From Alicycliphilus denitrificans_A (lineage in GTDB: Bacteria; Pseudomonadota; Gammaproteobacteria; Burkholderiales; Burkholderiaceae_C): DNA of 64,000 nt. Location: contig NZ_CP126238.1 in assembly GCF_044792555.1 (NCBI RefSeq), forward strand, positions 2,728,001-2,792,000, read 5' to 3'. The translations under genes and the position numbers were made by a program. This document shows positions 17,562-27,790 of this stretch, piece by piece (position 1 is the first letter of the stretch; the number at the start of each line of letters is the position of its first letter). The notes under the pieces are model-generated. The model ran no database searches. It was not told the DNA's origin and saw only the letters and a program-made list of their open reading frames with translations.

Positions 17562-18998
17562 TCAGACGTTGGTGATGGAGATTACGCGCGTATTCAGGCA
17601 GGCCTCCAGCGCCTCCGGCCCGCCCTCGGAGCCATAGCCCGAATCCTTGATGCCACCGAACGGCAGCTCGGCCGTAGGCGTGGCCGGCTGGTTGATCCAC
17701 AGCATGCCCACCTCCACGCGCTGCGAGAGCAGGTGCGCGTTCTTCAGCGAACGCGTGAACGCATAGCCCGCCAGGCCAAACGGCAGGCGGTTGGATTCGG
17801 CGATCGCGTCCTCGAGCTGCGTGAAGCCGCGCACCGAGGCCACGGGGCCAAAGGGCTCTTCGTTGAAGATGCGCGCGCTGGTGGGCACGTTGTCGAGCAC
17901 CGTGGGCGCGAAGAAGTTGCCCACCTCGCCGATGCGCTCGCCGCCGGCACGCACGGTGGCGCCGCGTTGCACCGCATCGCCCAGCAGCTCGGCCATGGCG
18001 GCCACGCGGCGGGGGTTGGCCAGCGGGCCCATCTGCGTGCCCTCGGCCAGGCCGTCGCCCACCTTCAGGCCCTGGGCGTGGCGCGTGAGCGCGGCCACGA
18101 AGTCGGCGCGCACGCTCTCATGCACCAGGAAGCGCGTGGGTGCGATGCAGACCTGGCCGGCGTTGCGAAACTTGGCGCCACCCGATGCCTTGACAGCCAG
18201 CTCGATGTCGGCGTCCTCGCAGACGATCACCGGCGCATGGCCGCCCAGTTCCATGGTCACGCGCTTCATGTGCTGGCCGGCCAGCGCGGCCAGTTGCTTG
18301 CCCACGGGCGTGGAGCCGGTGAACGTGACCTTGCGCACGACGGGGTGCGGGATCAGGTAGTTGGAAATCTCGGCCGGGTTGCCATACACCAGGCCCACGG
18401 TGCCGGCGGGCAGGCCCGCGTCGGCGAAGGCGCGGATCAGCTCGGCCGGGCTGGCGGGCGTCTCCTCGGGCGCCTTGACCAGCACCGAGCAGCCCGCGGC
18501 CAGCGCCGCGCCCAGCTTGCGCACCACCTGGTTAATGGGGAAGTTCCAGGGCGTGAACGCGGCCACCACGCCCACCGGGTCTTTCACCACCAGCTGACGC
18601 ACGGCCAGGTTGCGCGAGGGCACGATGCGGCCATAGACGCGCATGCCTTCGTCGGCAAACCATTCGATGATGTCGGCCGCTGCCAGGACCTCGGCGCGCG
18701 CCTCGGCCAGGGGCTTGCCCTGCTCCTGCGTGAGGATGGCGGCGATGGCGGCGGCACGCTCGCGCACCAGCACCGCGGCGCGGCGCATGGCCTTGGCACG
18801 CTCGATGGCGGGTATGTCACGCCAGGCCTCGAAACCCTTTTGCGCAGCCGCGAGGGCGCGGTCCAGATCGGCAATACCCGCATGCGCCACGCGACCGATC
18901 TCCTGGCCCATGGCCGGGTTATGCACGGCCAGGGTCTTGCCGTCGGCGGCATCCTGCCATTGGCCGGCGATGAAAAGGCGGGTATCGGGGTAGCGCAT
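17562..18998 (-). CDS. gabD: NAD(P)-dependent succinate-semialdehyde dehydrogenase family protein
   Basis: A 478-residue aldehyde dehydrogenase. Motifs seen: FTPWNFPINQVVRKLGAAL, the nucleotide site FTGSTPVGKQL, catalytic Glu in VTMELGGHAPVIV, catalytic Cys in FRNAGQVCIAPTRF, and EEPFGPV. The sequence is closest to the GabD/SSADH branch, which oxidises succinate semialdehyde to succinate; related semialdehydes are possible. It stands alone with its own terminator, and the next gene upstream (comEC) is unrelated. Confidence 0.85.
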   Translation of the reverse strand: MRYPDTRLFIAGQWQDAADGKTLAVHNPAMGQEIGRVAHAGIADLDRALAAAQKGFEAWRDIPAIERAKAMRRAAVLVRERAAAIAAILTQEQGKPLAEARAEVLAAADIIEWFADEGMRVYGRIVPSRNLAVRQLVVKDPVGVVAAFTPWNFPINQVVRKLGAALAAGCSVLVKAPEETPASPAELIRAFADAGLPAGTVGLVYGNPAEISNYLIPHPVVRKVTFTGSTPVGKQLAALAGQHMKRVTMELGGHAPVIVCEDADIELAVKASGGAKFRNAGQVCIAPTRFLVHESVRADFVAALTRHAQGLKVGDGLAEGTQMGPLANPRRVAAMAELLGDAVQRGATVRAGGERIGEVGNFFAPTVLDNVPTSARIFNEEPFGPVASVRGFTQLEDAIAESNRLPFGLAGYAFTRSLKNAHLLSQRVEVGMLWINQPATPTAELPFGGIKDSGYGSEGGPEALEACLNTRVISITNV

Positions 18999-19114
18999 GC
19001 GGTTGCTCCTTGTACTGCTGCTGGGATGAAATCAATTTGCCGACTATAGGCTGTCGCGCAGACAGGCCGCGCCCCTGCGCCCCGGCATCCGACTGCACAT
19101 GCGGGAATTCCTGA

Positions 19115-21682
19115 TCACTGCGCGCCAAGGGGCCAGGCATGGTGCCAATAGCGGCGCGCGGCCTCGCGTTCGCAGTGCACGGCCTGCGGCGTGCTGGAGG
19201 ACCAGCGCGCCGCACCGCATTGCGCCGTCTGCACCAGGGCCATGCCATGCCCCCGGTAGCGCGCCGCCACCTCGGGCGCGGGGTGGCCGAAGCGGTTGCG
19301 GTAGCCGGCCTGCACCAGGGCCAGGCGCGGGCGCACGGCAGCGACAAAGGCCTCGCTGGACGAGGTCTTGCTGCCATGGTGCGGCACCAGCAGCAGATCG
19401 GCCGCCAGGGGGACGCCCGCGGCCACCAGGGCCTGCTCCTGCGCGCGCTCTATGTCGCCCACCAGCAGGGCCGAGGCGCCCGGCACCCCGCCCTCGGCCG
19501 CGGCCGTGATGCGCAGCACGCAGCTCAGCGCGTTGGACTTCGGCGCCTTGGCGCCGGGTGCTGCCGCTGGGGCGGGGGCCATGTCCGGCGGCGGGTACAG
19601 CATCTCGAAGCGCACGCCGTCCCACTGCCAGCCCTGCCCTGCCGCGCAGGGCTCTACCGGGCGCAGCGCCTGCAGCACGTGGCCGGCCCCGATCGAGCCC
19701 TGCAGCCGCGCCCGGAGCTGTGCGCTCAGCACCGCGGCGGCGCCGCCCGTGTGGTCGCTGTCGCGGTGGCTCAGCACCAGCAGGTCCAGCCGCTCGCCCA
19801 GGGCGCGCAGGAGCGGCACCAGCACGCGCTCGCCGGCGTCGCTGTCCTGGTGGTAGCGCGGGCCAGCGTCATACAGCAGCGCATGGCGCGCCGTGCGCAC
19901 CAGCACAGCCTGGCCCTGGCCCACGTCGGCCGCCAGCAGCTCGAACTGCCCCGGTGCGGGCCGCGGCGCCTGCCACCACAGCGCCGGCAGCAGCAGCGGC
20001 AGGCCCAGGACACGCCAACCCCAGGGCAGGCGCAGCGCCAGCAGCGTGCCCCCGGCCACGGCCGCCACGCCGGCCCACAGCGGCGCCATGGGCAGGGCAA
20101 GCTGGGCCCAGGGCCAGGCGGCCAGCCACTGCAGCGGCAGCGACAGAACCTGCACGCACCAGGCGGCGGCCTGCCACAGCGGCGCCCACAGCACGCCCAG
20201 CAGCGCCAGCGGCGTGACCACCAGCGTGGTCCACGGAATCGCCAGCAGATTGGCCAGCAGGCCCACGAGCGAGACCTGGCCGAACAGCAGCAGCGTGAGC
20301 GGGGTGAGCGCCAGCGTCACCACCCACTGCTCGCGCAGCAATGCATGAAAATGGCCTTTTACGCTTGATGGACGGGCGCCAATAGCTCCCGAATCCGTAG
20401 CAAAAAGCACCCCCACGGCAACAAAGCTGAGCCAGAACCCCGGCTGCAGCAAGGCCCAGGGGTCGGCCGCCAGCACCACGGCGCAGGCCAGCAGCCACAC
20501 CTGGGGCCAGGGCCAGCGCCGCCCCGACAGGCCGAGCAGCGCCACCGTGGCCAGCATGCCCACCGTGCGCTGCGCCGGCACGCCCCAGCCGGAAAACAGC
20601 GCATAGGCCGCGGCCAGCAGCACGCCGCCCACCAGCGCCGCCGTGGGCGCGGGCAGGGCCAGGCACAGGCGTTGCGAGCGGCGCCAGGCCCGCTGGATGA
20701 GCGCGGCCGCGAGCCAGGCGAACAGCGTGATGTGCAGGCCCGAGATACTCATGAGGTGGGCCACGCCCGTGGCGCGGAACAGCTCCCAGTCGGCGCGCTC
20801 GATGGCACGCTGGTCGCCCGTGACCAGGGCCGCGACCACGCCCATGGCGCGCTGCCCGGCCATGTCGGCCGCGGCGGCCCGCCGCACGATGGCGTCGCGC
20901 ACGCGCTGGCGCAGCTGCTCCACGGGATGCTGCCAGGTGGCGGCCAGCCGCTCAGGCGGGCCGTGCAGCGCATCCAGGCGCGCGCCGGTACGCACATAGC
21001 CCGTGGCCTGCACGCCCTGCTCCCACAGCCACAGTTCGTAGTCGAAGCCATGCGGGTTGCGCCCACCATGCGGCGCCTTGAGCCGCACCGTGAGGCGCCA
21101 GCGCTCACCCGCCTGCAGCGCGGGCGGGGGCCGCACCTCGTCCGGCACCGCCGCCTGCGCGCCGTCGCCCGGGGTGCTGGCGTACCAGGACAGATCGATG
21201 AGCGCCGGCACGCGCACGGGCGTGCCATCGAGCCGCGCCGACTCCACCGCCAGCCGCAGGCGCAGCCCGGTTTCGCGCGACTGCGGCATGGCGGCGATCA
21301 CGCCGGTGACCCGCAGGTCGCGCCCCTCCAGCTCGGGCGCCAGGGCATCGGCCAGAAAGGCCGCGGCGCGCAACCCGCACAGGCCGTAGACCAGGGCGGC
21401 GGCAATGAGCAGCACACCCGCGCCATGCCAGCGCCGCGCGCCTTGGCGCTGCGCCGCATGGGCCAGCGCAAGCACCGTACACAGGCCAGCGCCCAGCAAC
21501 GCCGCATAGGCCGGCCATGGCCACAAGGCCGGCTGCTGCAATTGCAGGGCCACCCCCAGCAAGGCGCCCAGCAAGGCCGCCGGCAGATGCCATGGGCGCG
21601 CCGCATGCCCGGGCACGGGCAAAGGGACTGCCGCGGTCCGGGCCGCGTCAGCGCTCCCTCCACCAGGCTGTTGTGCAAGCAT
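19115..21682 (-). CDS. comEC: DNA internalisation-related competence protein ComEC/Rec2
   Basis: An 855-residue polytopic inner-membrane protein. The N-terminal part has membrane helices and a DUF4131-like soluble domain (residues about 100-250), then the competence domain with GVAHLMSISGLHITLFAWLA and many helices. A metallo-beta-lactamase-like C-terminal domain carries LVLSHRDSDHTGGAAAVL and LLLVPHHGSKTSSSEAF. It forms the channel through which single-stranded DNA enters during transformation. A short palindromic repeat (20347-20390) lies in a loop-coding segment (ATDSGAIGARPSSVKGHFHA). Complete, suggesting possible natural competence; no other com or pil genes are in view. Confidence 0.95.
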   Translation of the reverse strand: MLAQQPGGGSADAARTAAVPLPVPGHAARPWHLPAALLGALLGVALQLQQPALWPWPAYAALLGAGLCTVLALAHAAQRQGARRWHGAGVLLIAAALVYGLCGLRAAAFLADALAPELEGRDLRVTGVIAAMPQSRETGLRLRLAVESARLDGTPVRVPALIDLSWYASTPGDGAQAAVPDEVRPPPALQAGERWRLTVRLKAPHGGRNPHGFDYELWLWEQGVQATGYVRTGARLDALHGPPERLAATWQHPVEQLRQRVRDAIVRRAAAADMAGQRAMGVVAALVTGDQRAIERADWELFRATGVAHLMSISGLHITLFAWLAAALIQRAWRRSQRLCLALPAPTAALVGGVLLAAAYALFSGWGVPAQRTVGMLATVALLGLSGRRWPWPQVWLLACAVVLAADPWALLQPGFWLSFVAVGVLFATDSGAIGARPSSVKGHFHALLREQWVVTLALTPLTLLLFGQVSLVGLLANLLAIPWTTLVVTPLALLGVLWAPLWQAAAWCVQVLSLPLQWLAAWPWAQLALPMAPLWAGVAAVAGGTLLALRLPWGWRVLGLPLLLPALWWQAPRPAPGQFELLAADVGQGQAVLVRTARHALLYDAGPRYHQDSDAGERVLVPLLRALGERLDLLVLSHRDSDHTGGAAAVLSAQLRARLQGSIGAGHVLQALRPVEPCAAGQGWQWDGVRFEMLYPPPDMAPAPAAAPGAKAPKSNALSCVLRITAAAEGGVPGASALLVGDIERAQEQALVAAGVPLAADLLLVPHHGSKTSSSEAFVAAVRPRLALVQAGYRNRFGHPAPEVAARYRGHGMALVQTAQCGAARWSSSTPQAVHCEREAARRYWHHAWPLGAQ
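20347..20390. repeat. Dispersed short palindromic repeat, inside comEC
   Basis: AAAATGGCCTTTTACGCTTG, then ATGGACGGGCGCCAATAGCT. This is the inverted orientation of the repeat. It encodes part of a variable loop between membrane helices and keeps the frame. Confidence 0.55.
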
Positions 21683-21776
21683 GGGCGCATGCTAAGGTAT
21701 GCGCCCTTCCAGCGCCGGCCGGCAGCACGGGCGGCGCACCCTGTTCAATTGTGTTTATTTGTGTTTAAGGACTGCC

Positions 21777-22235
21777 ATGAGCGTTTACGACAAGCTGAAA
21801 GAACTCGACATCACCCTGCCGCCGGTGGCCGTGCCCGCCGCCGCCTACGTGCCCTACGTGCAGACCGGCAACCTGGTCTTTCTGAGCGGTCACATCGCGC
21901 GCAAGGACGGCAAGCCCTGGGCGGCCCAGCTCGGCAAGGACCTCAGCACCGAGGAAGGCAAGGCCGCCGCGCGCGCCGTGGCGATTGACCTGCTGGGCAC
22001 GCTGCACGCCGCCACCGGCGGCGACCTGAACCGCGTGCAGCGCATCGTGAAGCTGATGAGCCTGGTGAACTCCACAGGCGACTACACCGAGCAGCACCTG
22101 GTCACCAACGGCGCCAGCGAGCTGCTGGGCGAGGTGTTCGGCGACAAGGGCCGGCACGCGCGCAGCGCCTTCGGCGTGGCGCAGATCCCCATGGGCGCCT
22201 GCGTGGAGATCGAGCTGATCGCCGAGATCGACTGA
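21777..22235 (+). CDS. RidA/YjgF-family protein
   Basis: This 152-residue protein begins MSVYDKLKELDITLPPVAVP after a TTTAAGGACTGCC ribosome region. It has the RidA core (FLSGHIARKDGK, LVNSTGDYTEQHLVTNGAS and the terminal GVAQIPMGACVEIELIAEI). The family member with the short N-terminal extension resembles the YjgH/TdcF side rather than canonical 128-residue RidA. RidA proteins deaminate reactive enamine/imine intermediates; whether this paralogue does so is unknown. It ends just before a long inverted repeat terminator. Confidence 0.88.
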   Translation: MSVYDKLKELDITLPPVAVPAAAYVPYVQTGNLVFLSGHIARKDGKPWAAQLGKDLSTEEGKAAARAVAIDLLGTLHAATGGDLNRVQRIVKLMSLVNSTGDYTEQHLVTNGASELLGEVFGDKGRHARSAFGVAQIPMGACVEIELIAEID

Positions 22236-22253
22236 AGTAACTCGCAAAAACAG

Positions 22254-22339
22254 GAGCTGCCAGCGCTTGGCACACATTGGGTTTCGATGGTTTTAACCAT
22301 CAAACCCAGTGGTGGTGTGCGCTGGCAGCTCTTTTTTTT
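22254..22339 (+). terminator. Long inverted repeat acting as terminator between RidA-like gene and parC
   Basis: Outer arms GAGCTGCCAGCGC (22254-22266) and GCGCTGGCAGCTC (22319-22331) pair perfectly. Inner arms (ACACATTGGGTTT..GATGG / CCATC..AAACCCAGTGG) pair nearly fully, giving a hairpin of about 78 bases. It is followed by eight T at 22332-22339. Its outer arms resemble the half-sites of the dispersed repeat (AGCTGCCAGCGC). It separates the convergent RidA-like and parC genes. Confidence 0.88.
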
Positions 22340-22342
22340 GAA

Positions 22343-24688
<2,346 letters not shown>

Positions 24689-24690
24689 GC

Positions 24691-24744
24691 TATAAAAATA
24701 CTAGCCTATGGCGATTTATGGATAAGCGCCAGACGCCAAAAAAA
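24691..24744. repeat. Dispersed short palindromic repeat, between parC and mutS
   Basis: TATAAAAATACTAGCCTATG, then GCGATTTATGGATAAGCGCC and AGACGCCAAAAAAAC. This is the clearest intergenic copy: AAAAATA at one end, a GGCG..GCGCC imperfect stem around TATGGATAAG, and GCCAAAAAAA at the other end. It sits directly at the start of parC, so it lies in that gene's promoter/leader region. A further possible degenerate copy (CTGGCGC..GCGCCA) lies near 24807-24833. Confidence 0.7.
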
Positions 24745-24983
24745 CCTGATTAGCGGCACGGCTTCGATGCCCGTGACTCTCAGCCTCTCAAACGGCATCT
24801 ACTACTGGCGCAAGCTCATAAAGCGCCATCCAATGCGAGCACGGATTGTCGCCGCAGAAATTTGCTGGAACCTGCCGGGCTCCGGGCGCCGAAAGCGTGA
24901 GAGAGGCCGTACAGAATCTGGAAAAATTTGGCACACACCTTCTCCAAAGAAGCCGGAGAAGAAACTGTAATTTACTGATTTAT

Positions 24984-27599
24984 ATGGAAAAACTAGAAGT
25001 TTCTGCGCACACGCCGATGATGGCCCAGTATCTGGCCCTCAAGGCCCAGCACCCGGACACGCTGCTGCTGTACCGCATGGGCGACTTCTACGAGCTGTTC
25101 TACGCCGACGCCGAAAAGGCCGCGCGGCTGCTGGACATCACGCTCACGCAGCGCGGCCAGTCGGCCGGCCAGCCCGTGACCATGGCGGGCGTGCCCTTCC
25201 ATGCGCTGGAGAACTACCTCGCCCGGCTGATCCGGCTGGGCGAGTCGGTCGCCATTGCCGAGCAGGTGGGCGAGGTGGGCGCGGCCAAGGGGCCGGTGGA
25301 GCGCAAGGTGGTGCGCGTGGTCACCCCCGGCACCCTCACCGACAGCGAGCTGCTGTCCGACAAGAGCGAGTCCGTGCTGCTGGCCCTGCACCAGGGCGCG
25401 CGCGCGCGCTGCGGGCTGGCCTGGCTCTCGGTCACGCAGGGCGTGGTGCACCTGGCCGAATGCACGCAGGCCGAGCTGGGCGGCTGGCTGGCGCGCATTG
25501 CGCCCAGCGAGCTGATCTACAGCGCCGGCATCACGCAGCGCTTCGAGGAGCAATTGACCGGCCTGCGCCAGGGCGGCCTGTTCGCCTGCCCCATGAGCCT
25601 GCGCCCCGACTGGCAGTTCGACGCTGCTTTAGGCGAGCGCAAGCTGCTCGAACACCTGGGCGCGGCCGGCCTGCAGGCCTGGAACGCGGAGGGCCTGCAC
25701 GACGCCCATGCCGCCGCCGCCGCGCTCTTGCAGTACGCCGAGCACACCCAGGGCCGCGCCCTCACCCATGTGCACGGCGTGCGCGTGCAGCAAAGTGGCG
25801 AGCTGATCCACCTGCCGCTGGCCACGCGGCGCAACCTGGAGCTGGTCAAGACCCTGCGCGGCGAGGACGGCCCCACGCTGTTCTCGCTGCTCGACACCTG
25901 CATGACCGGCATGGGCAGCCGCCTGCTCAAGACCTGGCTGCTGGAGCCCGCACGCGAGCGCAGCGACGCGCGCCAGCGCCTGGCCGCGACGCAGGCCCTG
26001 CGTGGCGCGGGCAGCCGCCAGGGCCCCTGGCAGCTGCTGCGCGCCGAACTCAAGGGCGTGAGCGATGTGGAGCGCATCACCGCGCGCATCGCGCTGCGCC
26101 AGGTGCGCCCGCGCGAGCTGGTGGCGCTGTGTAATACACTACAAAAAGCAGAGCTGCTGGCGCATAACAGTCAAGCGCCAGAGCCGTTTTTGGCTGAAAT
26201 CTTCAGCCGGCTGCAGCCGCCCGCGGATTGCACGGCGCTGCTGCGCGCCGCCATCCAGGAGGAGCCCGCCGCGCTGGTGCGCGACGGCGGCGTGATCGCC
26301 CCGGGCTTCGACGCCGAACTCGACGAGCTGCGCGCCATACAGAACAACTGCGACGACTTCCTGCTGGAACTGGAGACGCGCGAGAAGGCGCGCACCGGCA
26401 TTCCCAACCTGCGCGTGCAGTTCAACAAGGTGCACGGCTTCTACATCGAGGTCACCAGCAGCCATGCGGACAAGGTGCCGGGCGACTACCGCCGCCGCCA
26501 GACGCTGAAGAACGCCGAGCGCTTCATCACGCCCGAGCTGAAAAGCTTCGAGGACAAGGCCCTGTCGGCCCAGGAGCGCGGCCTGGCGCGCGAGAAATGG
26601 CTCTACGAGCAGGTGCTGGATCAGTTGCAGCCCCATGTGCCGCAACTCACGCGGCTGGCGCAGGCGCTGGCCACGCTGGATGTGCTCTGTTGCCTGGCCG
26701 AGCGCTCCCTCACGCTCGACTGGTGCGCGCCGCAGTTCGTGGATCATCCCTGCATCGACATCGAGGCCGGCCGCCACCCGGTGGTGGAAAGCAGGCTGGC
26801 AGAGACATCCAGCGGCGCCTTCATTCCCAACCACACGCGCCTTCATGCGAACACGCGCATGCAGATCATCACCGGCCCCAACATGGGCGGTAAATCGACC
26901 TATATGCGCCAGGTGGCGCTGATCGTGCTGCTGGCCAGCATGGGCAGCCACGTGCCGGCCACGGCCTGCCGCCTGGGGCCGATCGACGCCATCCACACGC
27001 GCATCGGCGCGGCCGACGACCTGGCCAACGCCCAGTCCACCTTCATGCTGGAGATGACCGAGGCGGCGCAGATCCTGCACGGCGCCACGCCGCACAGCCT
27101 GGTGCTGATGGACGAGATCGGCCGCGGCACCAGCACCTTCGACGGCCTGGCGCTGGCCAGCGGCATCGCCACGCACCTGCACGACAAGACCCGCGCGTTC
27201 ACGCTGTTCGCCACGCATTACTTCGAGCTCACCGAACTGGCGGCGCGCCACCCGCACGCCATGAACGTGCATGTGGGCGCCACCGAATCAGGCCACGACA
27301 TCGTCTTTCTGCACGAGATCCAGCCCGGCCCAGCCAGCCGCAGCTACGGCATCCAGGTGGCGAAACTGGCCGGCGTGCCCGCCGCCGTGCTGAACCACGC
27401 GCGCCACACGCTGGCCGCGCTGGAGGAGCGCGCCCGCGAAGATGATTTGCAGGTAGACCTGTTCGCCCCGCCGCCCGCACCCGAGATCCAAGCGGTGAGC
27501 CCGGTGGAATCGGCCCTGGCGCAGATCAACCCCGACGCCTTGAGCCCGCGCGAGGCGCTGGATGCGCTCTACCAGCTCAAGCGGCTGACCATGCCCTGA
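24984..27599 (+). CDS. mutS: DNA mismatch repair protein MutS
   Basis: An 871-residue protein. The mismatch-binding Phe-Tyr-Glu motif is in RMGDFYELF; the ATPase domain has the P-loop TGPNMGGKSTYMRQ, the Walker B segment SLVLMDEIGRGTSTFDGLAL and the trans-acting FATHYFELTEL. The start ATG at 24984 gives MEKLEVSAHTPMMAQY; the longer frame to 24846 is not family-like. Residues around LCNTLQKAELLAHNSQAPEP are encoded by a copy of the dispersed repeat (26131-26194), falling in a variable part of the core domain. The next gene downstream belongs to the injection-system locus. Confidence 0.97.
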   Translation: MEKLEVSAHTPMMAQYLALKAQHPDTLLLYRMGDFYELFYADAEKAARLLDITLTQRGQSAGQPVTMAGVPFHALENYLARLIRLGESVAIAEQVGEVGAAKGPVERKVVRVVTPGTLTDSELLSDKSESVLLALHQGARARCGLAWLSVTQGVVHLAECTQAELGGWLARIAPSELIYSAGITQRFEEQLTGLRQGGLFACPMSLRPDWQFDAALGERKLLEHLGAAGLQAWNAEGLHDAHAAAAALLQYAEHTQGRALTHVHGVRVQQSGELIHLPLATRRNLELVKTLRGEDGPTLFSLLDTCMTGMGSRLLKTWLLEPARERSDARQRLAATQALRGAGSRQGPWQLLRAELKGVSDVERITARIALRQVRPRELVALCNTLQKAELLAHNSQAPEPFLAEIFSRLQPPADCTALLRAAIQEEPAALVRDGGVIAPGFDAELDELRAIQNNCDDFLLELETREKARTGIPNLRVQFNKVHGFYIEVTSSHADKVPGDYRRRQTLKNAERFITPELKSFEDKALSAQERGLAREKWLYEQVLDQLQPHVPQLTRLAQALATLDVLCCLAERSLTLDWCAPQFVDHPCIDIEAGRHPVVESRLAETSSGAFIPNHTRLHANTRMQIITGPNMGGKSTYMRQVALIVLLASMGSHVPATACRLGPIDAIHTRIGAADDLANAQSTFMLEMTEAAQILHGATPHSLVLMDEIGRGTSTFDGLALASGIATHLHDKTRAFTLFATHYFELTELAARHPHAMNVHVGATESGHDIVFLHEIQPGPASRSYGIQVAKLAGVPAAVLNHARHTLAALEERAREDDLQVDLFAPPPAPEIQAVSPVESALAQINPDALSPREALDALYQLKRLTMP
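26131..26194. repeat. Dispersed short palindromic repeat, inside mutS
   Basis: CAAAAAGCAGAGCTGCTGGC begins the core, followed by GCATAACAGTCAAGCGCCAG and AGCCGTTTTTGGC. The stem CTGGCGC/GCGCCAG (7 bp, perfect) makes this one of the best conserved copies. It reads in frame through a variable region of MutS with no evident loss of motifs. Confidence 0.7.
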
Positions 27600-27634
27600 C
27601 CCAAATTGTTAGGCACCGCCAATTGATGTCAGCA

Positions 27635-27660
27635 AATGCAAGCATCCATTGACTTGCATT
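27635..27660. promoter_or_regulatory. Inverted repeat upstream of the contractile injection system operon
   Basis: AATGCAAG (27635-27642) and CTTGCATT (27653-27660) form a perfect 8-bp inverted repeat with a 10-base spacer, with GCCAAT / ATTGGC bracketing it further out. It lies about 130 bases before the sheath gene in an AT-rich 190-base region. It could be a regulator site or the hairpin of a mutS terminator lacking a T-run. Confidence 0.4.
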
Positions 27661-27790
27661 GGCAGGACTAGAGAATCAGAGCCAGTGTTTACTTACATTG
27701 AAACAAAAGAACGGAACCAAAACAAATAACCGGAGGGCATGAGCGCAGCCGCATGGCGCGCTAATCGTCGATTGACCGATTGGAGGATAT

